A stretch of DNA of 64,000 nucleotides from Bradyrhizobium sp. 186. Its GTDB lineage: Bacteria; Pseudomonadota; Alphaproteobacteria; Rhizobiales; Xanthobacteraceae. Below are positions 1 to 8,585 of the stretch, piece by piece (the stretch's first letter is position 1; each line of letters opens with the position of its first letter). Both the position numbers and the translations under genes were made by a program. The DNA is taken from positions 3,410,001 to 3,474,000 of the forward strand of contig NZ_CP082164.1 in NCBI RefSeq assembly GCF_023101685.1, read 5' to 3'. Below the pieces are notes generated by a model. It was given only the letters and a program-made list of their open reading frames with translations. It had not been told where the DNA came from and did no database searches.

Positions 1-5
1 GGATC

Positions 6-485
6 ATGAACGTGCCGCACGTCACCGAGGTTGACGTCCGCGATGTGACGTTCGGATTTCGCGTCAAGATCGTCAAGCCCTGCAATCTCTATGGTTGCGA
101 GATCGGTGATGATTGCTTCATAGGGCCGTTCACGGAAATTCAGAAGACGGCGAAGATAGGGGCCAGGACGCGCGTCCAGTCACACGCGTTTGTCTGCGAG
201 CTCGTGACCATCGGTGAAGACTGCTTCATCGGTCACGGAGCTGTTTTCATCAACGACACCTTTTCGACGGGGGGGCCCGCTCGCGGCGACAAGGGGCTTT
301 GGCGCGCGACATCCGTTGGCAATCGGGTATCGATCGGTTCAAATGCCACAATCCTTCCCGTCCGGATCTGCGATGATGTGGTCATTGGAGCCGGGGCCGT
401 CGTGACCAGCGATATCACCGAGCCCGGCTTCTATGTGGGAAATCCCGCTCGAAGCCTCGTCCGGAAACAGATCAGACAGCTGTGA
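6..485 (+). CDS. hexapeptide-repeat N-acetyltransferase (WbpD/WlbB-like)
   Basis: A 159-residue left-handed beta-helix acyltransferase. Repeated I/V-G-x-x hexapeptide units (CEIGDDCFIG, VTIGEDCFIG, VSIGSNATIL, VVIGAGAVV) run through the whole protein, and it ends with the GNPAR motif common to this family. WbpD-type enzymes acetylate the 3-amino group of UDP-2-acetamido-3-amino-uronic acid in the cytoplasm. That role fits because a DegT aminotransferase follows 13 bp downstream and amidotransferase genes come later in the run. The ATG is only 5 bases from the window edge, so no ribosome site can be judged and a longer upstream start cannot be excluded. The family is sure; the exact sugar substrate is inferred. 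Confidence 0.85.
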   Translation: MNVPHVTEVDVRDVTFGFRVKIVKPCNLYGCEIGDDCFIGPFTEIQKTAKIGARTRVQSHAFVCELVTIGEDCFIGHGAVFINDTFSTGGPARGDKGLWRATSVGNRVSIGSNATILPVRICDDVVIGAGAVVTSDITEPGFYVGNPARSLVRKQIRQL

Positions 486-498
486 CTGAGGGGACGCG

Positions 499-1605
499 AT
501 GAACGTACCGTTTGCGGATCTCAATCTTCAATATCACACCATCAAGGACGAAATCGACCAGGCGATCGCTTCGGTTATTCGCGACAGTGCATTTATCCGT
601 GGGCCTTACGTCGATGCCTTCGAGCAGGAGTTCGCTGAAGCCGTCGGTGTGAGCCATTGTGTCTCCTGTGCAAACGGAACGGATGCTCTTTATATCGCGA
701 TGCGGGCTCTCGGTATCGCAGCCGGGGCCGAAGTCATCACGACCGCGCATTCATGGATAAGTACTTCGTCCATGATCACCCATAGCGGCGCCAATGTGGT
801 CTTCTGTGATACCGACGCGCGCACCTTCACGATAGACCCGGCCGCGATCGAAAACGCGATCACGCCGCAGACGGTCGGAATCATCCCGGTTCACCTCTAC
901 GGGCAACCTGCGGACATGGACGCGATCATGGCGATCGCGCGCAAACACAAGCTCTGGGTTCTGGAGGACTGCGCGCAGGCCCATTTGGCGCGATATAAGG
1001 GCCAGCAGGTCGGCACCTTCGGTGAGGCCGCGACGTTTTCGTTTTATCCTGGCAAGAACCTCGGTGCGATGGGGGACGCCGGCGCCATCGTAACCAACGA
1101 TGCTGCCCTTGCGACCCGCATGGCCAAAATTGCGCGGCACGGCGGGTTGACCAAGCATCAGCATGAGGTGGAAGGAATCAATAGCCGGCTCGACGGCTTG
1201 CAGGCCGCGATCTTGTCAGTGAAGTTGCGACACCTCTCGGCCTGGACGAACGCGCGCAGGGCAGCTGCCGCAATCTATGATGCCGGATTGAGCCAAATAC
1301 AAAATCTGACTATTCCTTATCTCGCGGCCGAGCGTGAGCACGTCTACCACTTGTACACGGTCCAGCACCCGCGTCGTGACGAACTGGCCCGGCATTTGAA
1401 CGCAAATGGCGTCCAGACGGCGGTCAACTATCCGACTGCTTTGCCGTTTCTTCAGAGCTACAAGCGCCTGGGTCTGCGGCCGGAGGAATTCCCGAACGCG
1501 CATCGCCATCAAAGCCGTATTCTCTCGCTGCCCATGTTCTCCGAGATCACAACTGCTCAGCAAAGTGTTGTCATTGATCTGGTTGCTACGTTTGGCCCAT
1601 CCTAG
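499..1605 (+). CDS. DegT/DnrJ/EryC1/StrS sugar aminotransferase (WbpE-like)
   Basis: A 368-residue PLP-dependent aminotransferase of the DegT family. The PLP-binding lysine is K186 in FYPGKNLGAMGDAG and the ring-nitrogen aspartate is D157 in VLEDCAQAH; the N-terminal CANGTDAL phosphate-binding loop is at about residues 57-64. The enzyme would transfer an amino group from glutamate to a 3-keto UDP-sugar, which the preceding acetyltransferase would then acetylate. The ATG at 499 is preceded by GAGGGGA at a good distance. The 3' end overlaps or abuts the flippase start. Together with its neighbours it suggests a UDP-2,3-diacetamido-uronic acid pathway; the dehydrogenase and epimerase steps would lie upstream of the window. 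Confidence 0.9.
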   Translation: MNVPFADLNLQYHTIKDEIDQAIASVIRDSAFIRGPYVDAFEQEFAEAVGVSHCVSCANGTDALYIAMRALGIAAGAEVITTAHSWISTSSMITHSGANVVFCDTDARTFTIDPAAIENAITPQTVGIIPVHLYGQPADMDAIMAIARKHKLWVLEDCAQAHLARYKGQQVGTFGEAATFSFYPGKNLGAMGDAGAIVTNDAALATRMAKIARHGGLTKHQHEVEGINSRLDGLQAAILSVKLRHLSAWTNARRAAAAIYDAGLSQIQNLTIPYLAAEREHVYHLYTVQHPRRDELARHLNANGVQTAVNYPTALPFLQSYKRLGLRPEEFPNAHRHQSRILSLPMFSEITTAQQSVVIDLVATFGPS

Positions 1606-3010
1606 ATCGTCCAATCGCCTGGGCCGATCCTTGATCGCGGCGGGATTCGGTCCCCTCGCGTCGCAGGCGTTTGCGATCGCACTTCTTCCGGTCCTGTTCC
1701 GTCTTTACGCTCCCGCTGATTTTGGCGTTTGGGCGGCTATCCAGGCGGCGGCGATTACCGCCGGCTCGCTGCTCTCCTTTCGCTTTGACTTGGGTCTGGT
1801 GATTGAGCGCGACTCCGCCGTCGCCAGCGACCTCTTTTTTGCGACCGTATGCGTCGTTTGCGTCATGTCGCTCGTGCTCGGCTCCCTGACCGCCATATCC
1901 ATGAGCTCAATCCAAGAGTTCGGAATCGGCCCGGCATCTGCAGCGTTGGGGTGTGGCTGGTTGTCCCTCGTCGGGTTCGGCGTCGTGCTTCAATCTTGGT
2001 TGATGCGTGAGGGAGCATTTGCCAAAATCTCGACTGGCGTTGTGCTGAATGCGCTGGCAACCAATCTCGTCCAGCTCGGTGGGGCTCTCAGCGGTGACGG
2101 CGTATGGCTGGTGGTTGGTAGTGTTGTTGGACAGGCGGCCGCAACGCTTTTCTATGCTCGCAGCGTCCAGCAGTCCGCCGACGCCCCGATCTGTTCCATG
2201 AATGCGAACGCGATGATGGCTGCTCTGGTCTCCAACAGGCGCTTCCCGCAGTTCTCGCTTCCCTTCACGGTGCTTTCACTGCTCCGCGAGCGTGCGCCGG
2301 TCCTCATCGCTGGAGCATTCGGTACGGCTGCGCAGGTCGGCCTCTACAGCCAGGCCTGGAGATTGACGCACCTTCCGTCAGCATTCACCAGCTCGGCATT
2401 GAGGCCCGTGTTTTTTCACCGCGCGGCCACCGAAGGACTTGCCGCTCAACACGAAGCGGTCGACCGGATCATACGATGGCTGCTCATTGTGAGCAGTCCA
2501 TGGATCGCCCTGCTCGTGTTTGGAGGTGACGAACTCTTCGGATTCGTTCTCGGGCCTCGATGGCAGGGGGCGGGGGGACTCTCTGCTCTCCTCGTGCTGC
2601 CAGCGTCGTTCTTCATGCTGACGAATTGGATGGACCGGCTTCTCGATTCGATTGGCCGTCAGGATCTCAATCTGAGGCTGGAAGCCGTTGCTGCGATCAG
2701 CTCTGTCGGTTGTCTGTGGGCCGTTCTTGCGTCCGGTCGATCGTTGTCGGAAGCTGTTGCTCTGCAAAGCGCTGCGCTGACTGTCAGCTACGTTCTAGTC
2801 CTGCGAATTTGCTATGCTGCGGCGGGTTGGTCCAGTTCGGGATTGGTGAGGTCGATCGCTGTCGCCTGCATCCTCGGCGCAGCCGTTTTCGCCCTGCTTG
2901 CCGTGCTTGCGCGCCTGCTCGAACCTGTCGCGGTGATTGTATTTGGCATCCTGCTGGCCGGCGTCATAACCGCTTTCGCTCTGTTGCGGGCAAGGAGGGA
3001 GTTGGGATGA
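1583..3010 (+). CDS. polysaccharide flippase (Wzx-like, MATE/MOP superfamily)
   Basis: An integral membrane protein of about 475 residues with roughly 12-14 hydrophobic segments, of the type that flips undecaprenyl-linked repeat units across the inner membrane. The segment GRSLIAAGFGPLASQAFAIALLPVLF near the N-terminus is the usual first helix of this family. The open frame runs upstream inside the aminotransferase gene, so the start is uncertain: TTG at 1583 or TTG at 1592 both place the first helix correctly and overlap the preceding gene by a few codons; neither has a strong ribosome site. The stop overlaps the ATG of the HisH-like gene (ATGA), indicating translational coupling. Confidence 0.82.
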   Translation: MLRLAHPRSSNRLGRSLIAAGFGPLASQAFAIALLPVLFRLYAPADFGVWAAIQAAAITAGSLLSFRFDLGLVIERDSAVASDLFFATVCVVCVMSLVLGSLTAISMSSIQEFGIGPASAALGCGWLSLVGFGVVLQSWLMREGAFAKISTGVVLNALATNLVQLGGALSGDGVWLVVGSVVGQAAATLFYARSVQQSADAPICSMNANAMMAALVSNRRFPQFSLPFTVLSLLRERAPVLIAGAFGTAAQVGLYSQAWRLTHLPSAFTSSALRPVFFHRAATEGLAAQHEAVDRIIRWLLIVSSPWIALLVFGGDELFGFVLGPRWQGAGGLSALLVLPASFFMLTNWMDRLLDSIGRQDLNLRLEAVAAISSVGCLWAVLASGRSLSEAVALQSAALTVSYVLVLRICYAAAGWSSSGLVRSIAVACILGAAVFALLAVLARLLEPVAVIVFGILLAGVITAFALLRARRELG

Positions 3011-3624
3011 TTACCATCGTCGATTATGGAGTGGGAAATCCCGGCGCTCTCGTGAACATGCTGGAGTTCATCGGCTATGAGGCGCGAATTACCAACCAAC
3101 CGTCAGCCATTCTCGAGGCCAGTCACCTCTTGCTGCCCGGTGTTGGTGCGTTCGATGCTGCAATGCAGAGGCTGCGCGCTTCGAATCTCATTCCCGCACT
3201 CGAGAAGGCGACCTTTGTCCGCGGAACCCCGCTGCTAGGTGTCTGCCTGGGCATGCAGCTGCTCGGCCGCGGCAGTGAAGAGGGCGCCTCCGATGGACTC
3301 GGCTGGATCCAGGCGGACACGGTTCGGATGCGACCGGATTCCGCCCTCAAACTCAAGGTGCCGTTTATGGGATGGGCGGATATCGAGGCCGTGCAAGGCG
3401 CCAAATTGTTTACTGACGATAGTCAGTTTCGCTTCTACTTCACTCACAGCTATCGCATGCAATGTCACGATGCCGCCGACGTGGCGGCGACCTACCAGTT
3501 TGACCAGCCCATCGTCTGCTCCGTGCAGCACGATAACATTTACGGAGTCCAGTTCCATCCGGAAAAGAGCCATCGGTTCGGGATGAAGCTGCTCAGCAAC
3601 TTTGTCGAGAGAACCGTAGGATGA
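3007..3624 (+). CDS. hisH: HisH-like glutamine amidotransferase for acetamidino-sugar synthesis
   Basis: A 205-residue class I glutamine amidotransferase homologous to the HisH subunit of imidazole glycerol phosphate synthase. The catalytic triad is visible: C80 in GVCLGMQ, H184 and E186 in FHPEK. The ATG at 3007 overlaps the flippase stop and the gene's own stop overlaps the hisF-like ATG at 3621. No other histidine gene is present, and a WbpG homologue follows. In Pseudomonas aeruginosa O5 the HisH2/HisF2 pair supplies ammonia to WbpG, so this copy most likely serves a surface sugar and not histidine biosynthesis. A longer reading frame upstream in the same phase is not coding. Confidence 0.9.
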   Translation: MITIVDYGVGNPGALVNMLEFIGYEARITNQPSAILEASHLLLPGVGAFDAAMQRLRASNLIPALEKATFVRGTPLLGVCLGMQLLGRGSEEGASDGLGWIQADTVRMRPDSALKLKVPFMGWADIEAVQGAKLFTDDSQFRFYFTHSYRMQCHDAADVAATYQFDQPIVCSVQHDNIYGVQFHPEKSHRFGMKLLSNFVERTVG

Positions 3625-4391
3625 GACCTCGCGTCGTTCCGGTCCTGCTGCTCGATAGCCGGCGTCGCCTTGTCAAGACGCGCCGTTTCGGCGAGCCGAT
3701 CTATGTCGGCGATCCCTTCAATGTCATCCGCATCTTCAACGAGAAGGAAGTAGACGAGATCTGCGTGCTCGACATCAACGCTACGGTCGAGCAAAGGCGG
3801 CCGGATGTAGGGTTCATTCGCGAGCTTGCGAGTGAGTGCTTCATGCCGCTGAGTTACGGCGGCGGCGTGACCTCGGTGTCGGATGCGTCCCCGATCTTCG
3901 CGGCTGGTGTCGAGAAGATTGTGCTTGGTCGCGCGGGTACGGACGCGCGAATAATCCGGGCGCTTGCCGATGAATTCGGATCTCAAGCCGTGACGGTCTG
4001 CGTCGACTGCAAGAACACCCCAGAGGGGTGGCGGGCTGTGGTCGACCGCGGTCTTGTCGTGACGCCCCTCGATCCGGTCAGGTTGGCGCAGGAGGCTGAA
4101 GCTGCCGGCGCTGGCGAGATCCTGTTGCAGAATGTTGATCGCGACGGAGAGCGCAGCGGGTACGATCTCGAGCTGATCTATCGAGTGTCCCGGGCCGTGG
4201 AGCTCCCCTTGATGGCGCTGGGAGGTGCAGGCGAGCTGCGGCACCTGGTGGAAGCCCTCGTCGCCGGCGCATCGGCCGTGGCCTCTGGCAGCACCTTCGT
4301 GTTTCTCGGGCGGCTGCGGGCGGTCCTCATTACGTACCCTTCGACGGGCGACATCGAGCAGATGCGAGCGAACCTCCAGAGGGAGTGCTGA
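3621..4391 (+). CDS. hisF: HisF-like cyclase subunit for acetamidino-sugar synthesis
   Basis: A 256-residue (beta/alpha)8 barrel of the HisA/HisF family. The two acidic residues equivalent to HisF D11 and D130 are present as D12 (LLLDSRR) and D129 (VCVDCKN); the phosphate-binding GGAG and ASGSTF loops lie near the C-terminus. It pairs with the preceding HisH-like glutaminase to carry ammonia through the barrel. Start and stop both overlap neighbours by four bases or fewer, as expected for subunits made in equal amounts. The context with a WbpG homologue argues for a role in making an amidino group on a sugar; the retained barrel residues mean residual imidazole glycerol phosphate synthase activity cannot be excluded. 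Confidence 0.9.
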   Translation: MRPRVVPVLLLDSRRRLVKTRRFGEPIYVGDPFNVIRIFNEKEVDEICVLDINATVEQRRPDVGFIRELASECFMPLSYGGGVTSVSDASPIFAAGVEKIVLGRAGTDARIIRALADEFGSQAVTVCVDCKNTPEGWRAVVDRGLVVTPLDPVRLAQEAEAAGAGEILLQNVDRDGERSGYDLELIYRVSRAVELPLMALGGAGELRHLVEALVAGASAVASGSTFVFLGRLRAVLITYPSTGDIEQMRANLQREC

Positions 4392-5521
4392 TGTCGCAAA
4401 ACAGCCAGCGATACCAGGTGTGTTCGATCTGTGTGATGGACAGTAACAATCCTGGCGTGACCTTCGATGAATCCGGCCAGTGCGTGTGCTGTCGGGACGC
4501 CCTCGCGCGTAAGCCGCATGAGTGGTGGCCGACGAAGGAAGGGTACAACCGGCTCGAGAAAACGGTCGAGCGCATCAAGCGGGAGATGGCAGCGAAGCCC
4601 TACGATGTCATGATCGGCCTGAGCGGCGGCGTGGACAGCGCTTACCTGGCCCATCTTCTCAAGCGTAAGTTCAACCTCCGGATGATCGCCGTTCATGTTG
4701 ACGGCGGCTGGAATACGGAAGCAGCAGTCCGCAACATAGAGAAGATCGTCAGGCAACTCGACATCGATCTCTACACCCACGTGGTCGAGTGGGAGGAAAT
4801 GCGGGACCTGCAACTTGCCTACCTGAAAGCGTCGGTCTTCAATCAGGACGCGCCTCAGGACCATGCGTTTTTCTCGACCCTGTACCGCCTCTCGAAAAGG
4901 TTCGAGCAGAAGTTCTTCCTTAGCGGCGTCAACTTCAGCGGCGAGAGCGTGCATGTTCCTCGGGGCGGGTATCCCGCCATGGACGCGCGCAATCTGCGCG
5001 CCATTCACCGCAGTCACGGTGTCGGCACCCTCGACACCTTCCCTCTGCTTGAGCCGCTGCACTATCTTTGGCTGGCGCGTATTCGGAAGCAACTTCAAAT
5101 CGTGAAGCCGCTCGACTACCTTCCCTATGACAAGGAGGCTGCAAAGCGCGAATTGATCGCGACGTACGGTTTCGTCGACTACGGCGCCAAGCATCAGGAA
5201 AGCCGCTTTACGAAGTTCTATCAGGAAATTTACCTGCCGGTACGCTACGGTTTCGACAAGCGCCGGCTCCACTGCTCGGCCTTGATCGTTGCCGGGCAAA
5301 TGACGCGCGACGAAGCGCTTGAACAACTCGAACGGCCGCTGACGACCCCGGAGCAGGCGGCGAGGGACAAGCGATTTGTGGCGAAAAAGCTTCGAATTTC
5401 GGTCGAGGAGTTGGACCGTCTTGTGGCTCTGCCTCCTGTGCCGCACCAGAAATACGCGAACAGCCAAACTCTGTATCGCTTCAACGGCGTGTTGCGCAAG
5501 CTGGTGAGGGGGCGCTTGTGA
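4391..5521 (+). CDS. N-acetyl sugar amidotransferase (WbpG/PseA-like)
   Basis: A 376-residue ATP-pyrophosphatase-type amidotransferase. A four-cysteine cluster (C11, C14, C31, C34) probably binds zinc, and the PP-loop SGGVDS is at residues 78-83, where ATP is split to activate the acetamido group before ammonia from the HisH/HisF pair replaces oxygen. WbpG in Pseudomonas and PseA in Campylobacter are the characterised relatives. The ATG at 4391 overlaps the HisF-like stop; two in-frame codons upstream (GTG CTG) are a less likely start. The full set HisH-HisF-WbpG next to WbpD- and WbpE-like genes strongly suggests an acetamidino-uronic acid in the glycan. Confidence 0.88.
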   Translation: MSQNSQRYQVCSICVMDSNNPGVTFDESGQCVCCRDALARKPHEWWPTKEGYNRLEKTVERIKREMAAKPYDVMIGLSGGVDSAYLAHLLKRKFNLRMIAVHVDGGWNTEAAVRNIEKIVRQLDIDLYTHVVEWEEMRDLQLAYLKASVFNQDAPQDHAFFSTLYRLSKRFEQKFFLSGVNFSGESVHVPRGGYPAMDARNLRAIHRSHGVGTLDTFPLLEPLHYLWLARIRKQLQIVKPLDYLPYDKEAAKRELIATYGFVDYGAKHQESRFTKFYQEIYLPVRYGFDKRRLHCSALIVAGQMTRDEALEQLERPLTTPEQAARDKRFVAKKLRISVEELDRLVALPPVPHQKYANSQTLYRFNGVLRKLVRGRL

Positions 5522-6888
5522 TGCTTGCAATGAGTTACATTGCAGCCGGTTTGGCAATCTCGTGCGCAGCTTTGTATCTGTGGTGCCGCCTAGGGCGGTA
5601 TGTGACGGCATCGTCCATTCTGCTCGGCTTTCTCCTGCTCGTCCACGGACCGGCCTACCTCGTTTATATCCTCGCTCGCGCTCCCGGATCGACGATATAT
5701 GAAAGTATCAACGGAGCGCAGGATCTGCAGGCCGTCATTCTCTCGCTCAATGTTTCGATCGCGTTGATGTTCATTGGCATGATCGTCGGCATTGAATTGG
5801 TGGATCGACTGTCGCCGTTCCGAGCCCGACAACTCCGGGCTGCGTTGCAAGCGTGGAATGCTCAACGAATCGAGGCTGGTCACCACCGTCCTTGGCTGTT
5901 GGCCGGTGTCGTTGCTTTGATGGTGGCTTTCATGGCAACGATCTCGATCAGCGAGCATCATTTGTCGGTTATTCGAGGCTATCTGGCGGTGGTGGGAAGT
6001 GAGTTCGACAAGATTGCCTATCGCCAGCAATTTGGTGGGAGCCAGAGTTATCCGTACAGAGTGCTTCTTAGTTCCCTGACGCCGATGCTGATCGTGTGGG
6101 CGGGCCTCTCAGCATGGATTCAAAGGTGGTGGCTGCTGTCGTTGTTGACCGTCGGGTTGTTCGCATTGACCATCGTTGGAAAGCTCGACACACTCAGCAA
6201 GGCGCCGGCTGCGCTCTTCATCATTCAGCTCGTCCTGGTTGGCTTCCTGATCCGCCGCAACGACGTGAGCTGGAGGGTCGCACTCGCGGGCCTGGTTGCA
6301 GTGAGTATCATTTTCTATCCGGTCATTCGGGTTGCCGTGCCCGAAGTGGACGCCTGGAACACGCTGGGCTTTCTTTATTATCGGATCTTTGACAATTCGA
6401 ACGAGGCCGCTCTGGAGTTCTTCGCCACTTTCCCGCACCACATGCCTCATGGTTGGGGGGCGAACATCCGCCCCGTCGCTTACCTCTTGGGTCGGGTTTA
6501 TGCGCCATCCTATCTCGAAGTCCTACGGCTCTGGCATGGCGGCGGCGGTTCGAGCGTGACGGCGATGTTTATTGCTGACGCCTGGGTCGATTTCTCCTAT
6601 GTCGGCGTGATCGTGTTCAGCGTCCTCGCGGGGACGATCTGTCGGGCCATCGACATCCTTTTCCTGGTGCGCGGCAAGACGGTGCTTTCACTTGCCGTGC
6701 TGGCGAGCACGTTTATCGGAGTCTACCACCTGATGATATCCGCGTTGCCGGCGGCTCTGCTTTCGGGGGGACTAGTGAGCGGACCCGCCATAGCGGTCAT
6801 GATTCTGAAGGTGCAGCATTTCCTGGATGGTCGTTCGAAGATCGCCGCAGTCGCGTCGGGCCAAACGTCAAACGCCGAGCTAAGGTAG
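5521..6888 (+). CDS. O-antigen polymerase-like membrane protein (Wzy candidate)
   Basis: A 455-residue polytopic membrane protein with about 10-12 hydrophobic helices and one large extracytoplasmic loop at about residues 280-350. This layout is what Wzy-type polymerases show, although their sequences are poorly conserved and I see no diagnostic motif. The ATG at 5521 shares its A with the WbpG stop codon. It is the only polymerase candidate in the locus, and a Wzx-like flippase lies four genes upstream, so a Wzx/Wzy-dependent assembly route is the best reading. An O-acetylase or other membrane function is the alternative. Confidence 0.7.
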   Translation: MLAMSYIAAGLAISCAALYLWCRLGRYVTASSILLGFLLLVHGPAYLVYILARAPGSTIYESINGAQDLQAVILSLNVSIALMFIGMIVGIELVDRLSPFRARQLRAALQAWNAQRIEAGHHRPWLLAGVVALMVAFMATISISEHHLSVIRGYLAVVGSEFDKIAYRQQFGGSQSYPYRVLLSSLTPMLIVWAGLSAWIQRWWLLSLLTVGLFALTIVGKLDTLSKAPAALFIIQLVLVGFLIRRNDVSWRVALAGLVAVSIIFYPVIRVAVPEVDAWNTLGFLYYRIFDNSNEAALEFFATFPHHMPHGWGANIRPVAYLLGRVYAPSYLEVLRLWHGGGGSSVTAMFIADAWVDFSYVGVIVFSVLAGTICRAIDILFLVRGKTVLSLAVLASTFIGVYHLMISALPAALLSGGLVSGPAIAVMILKVQHFLDGRSKIAAVASGQTSNAELR

Positions 6889-6912
6889 CTGAACGATGAA
6901 GCGGTTCGGCAC

Positions 6913-7482
6913 ATGAATCTGGATTACTGGGCTCAGCGTCTGTTGCTTCGTGCGACATGCAAGCTCGATGTCGGGGCTCGGTTAACGAGTAAAGCGCGCG
7001 TGCGCAACATCGCGGGCGACAGTTCGCTTATTACGATCGGCCGAGGCAGCATAATCCAAGGTGAGCTTCTCACATTCGCGCACGGGGGACGGATAAGGCT
7101 CGGGCAATGGTGTTACGTCGGCGAACACTCTCGTATCTGGTCCGCGGCGGAGATCACCATTGGCCATAGGGTGCTGATCGCGCACTCGGTCAACATATTC
7201 GACAATCTCACTCATCCCATTCGCGCGGCGGAGCGTCACTCCCAGTTCAAGCAGATCGCGCAAACGGGCCATCCACGTGAGCTCGCCCTCGGCGAGAAGC
7301 CGGTCATGATTGAAGATGACGCCTGGGTCGGTGCGGGATCTTTCGTCCTGCGTGGTGTAACGATCGGACGAAGTGCGATTGTCGCGGCGGGCGCGGTGGT
7401 TACAAGCGACGTTCCCGCTTACTGTATTGCGGCCGGCAATCCGGCTTCGATCGTGCGAGAACTCTCGGCAGATGAACGCTGA
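6913..7482 (+). CDS. serine acetyltransferase-like hexapeptide O-acyltransferase
   Basis: A 189-residue left-handed beta-helix acyltransferase of the maltose O-acetyltransferase/WbbJ group. Hexapeptide repeats are clear in the C-terminal half (VMIEDDAWVGAGSFV, VTIGRSAIVAAGAVV), the catalytic-type histidine region is NIFDNLTHPI, and it ends in the AAGNPASIV motif. It probably decorates a sugar of the glycan with an O-acetyl group in the cytoplasm. It follows the polymerase candidate by 24 bp on the same strand and belongs to a second family subgroup from the acyltransferase at the left edge. Confidence 0.82.
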   Translation: MNLDYWAQRLLLRATCKLDVGARLTSKARVRNIAGDSSLITIGRGSIIQGELLTFAHGGRIRLGQWCYVGEHSRIWSAAEITIGHRVLIAHSVNIFDNLTHPIRAAERHSQFKQIAQTGHPRELALGEKPVMIEDDAWVGAGSFVLRGVTIGRSAIVAAGAVVTSDVPAYCIAAGNPASIVRELSADER

Positions 7483-7495
7483 CGGGGGGCGATGG

Positions 7496-8581
7496 ATGCG
7501 TCTTTTCGAGAATATCGGACTCGGCCCAGCCTATTCGAAGGTATTTCGCCAGCTCGCGTCGCCGCGTTCGTTTGACGAAGGCATAGTGCAGTTTCTCGAA
7601 CATCGCTATGGAGCTGCGCACATTCTTGAGCCGGTAGAGACGAGGCAGTCGAACGCGTTCTGCGCATTGGGAGACGAGCCCCAAATGCAATCGTTGTGGT
7701 CCGCCGAACATGGGCTGGCGACGAGAGATCTCGAGGAAATATTGCTCGCGCAGATCGAGCACCACCGAACGGAAGTATTCTACAATCTGGATCCCCTGCG
7801 TTATGGCAGCGCGTTTGTCCGCAGACTCCCGGGCTGTGTGAAAAAGACACTCTGCTGGCGCGCTGCGCCATCCGGCAATGCGGATCTAAGCGGGTACGAT
7901 CTCGTCGTTTGCAATTTTCCGTCGATCTTGGCCGACTGGCGGGAGAGGGGCTGCCGCGCTGAATATTTCCATCCGGCGGTGGACCCTATCATGGCGGAGT
8001 ATGTCCTCGGAGATCGTCAAATAGACGTGCTGTTCTTCGGCAGCTATTCGCGTCATCACCTGGCCCGTGCCAAGGTCTTGGACGGGGTGGCGCAGTTGAG
8101 AGGCGAGTGGAAGATTGTCTACTGCCTGGATGCGTCTCGATCGACGCAGCTTGCAGAGGCCTTTCCGCTGGCAAGTCTCGGGTATTTTGATAAGTACCGC
8201 CGGCCGCCCGCGGTTGTGGCCGTCGCGCAGGCCCCGGTTTGGGGCAGGCAGGCTTACGAACTGCTAGGGCAAGCGAAGATCGTGCTCAACGGAGCTATTG
8301 ACATGGCGGGCAACGACAGAGGGAATATGCGCTGCTTTGAAGCGATGGGGTGTGGTGCGCTGCTGCTCTCGGACGCCGGCCGGTATCCGGACGGGATGGA
8401 GGACGGCAAAACGTTCGCGGCGTACCAAAGCCCGGAGGAGGCCAGGAGTTTGGCCCAGAACTACCTTTCCGACACGGAGGCACGCTCAAGAATCGCGAGA
8501 ATGGGCCGGGAAACCGTAAATAGACTTTACAACAAGTCGGTGCAGTGGCAGCGCTTCAACGAAATCGTAGCGAATATGTGA
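7496..8581 (+). CDS. CgeB-like glycosyltransferase
   Basis: A 361-residue protein resembling the CgeB/spore-maturation-type glycosyltransferases (GT-B fold). The C-terminal half has LLGQAKIVLNGAIDMAGNDRGNMRCFEAMGCGALLLSD, with the glutamate in RCFEAMGCG at the place where these enzymes hold the nucleotide-sugar; IDVLFFGSYSRHHLARAKVL marks the start of the C-terminal domain. The ATG at 7496 is chosen because GGGGGG lies about 6 bp upstream; an in-frame ATG at 7472 would overlap the acyltransferase. No donor or acceptor can be deduced. Confidence 0.72.
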   Translation: MRLFENIGLGPAYSKVFRQLASPRSFDEGIVQFLEHRYGAAHILEPVETRQSNAFCALGDEPQMQSLWSAEHGLATRDLEEILLAQIEHHRTEVFYNLDPLRYGSAFVRRLPGCVKKTLCWRAAPSGNADLSGYDLVVCNFPSILADWRERGCRAEYFHPAVDPIMAEYVLGDRQIDVLFFGSYSRHHLARAKVLDGVAQLRGEWKIVYCLDASRSTQLAEAFPLASLGYFDKYRRPPAVVAVAQAPVWGRQAYELLGQAKIVLNGAIDMAGNDRGNMRCFEAMGCGALLLSDAGRYPDGMEDGKTFAAYQSPEEARSLAQNYLSDTEARSRIARMGRETVNRLYNKSVQWQRFNEIVANM

Positions 8582-8585
8582 ACCG

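Noticed and set aside
3007..4391. HisH/HisF as ordinary histidine biosynthesis genes
   Set aside because: They are coupled to a WbpG homologue and flanked by flippase and polymerase genes; no other his gene is present.
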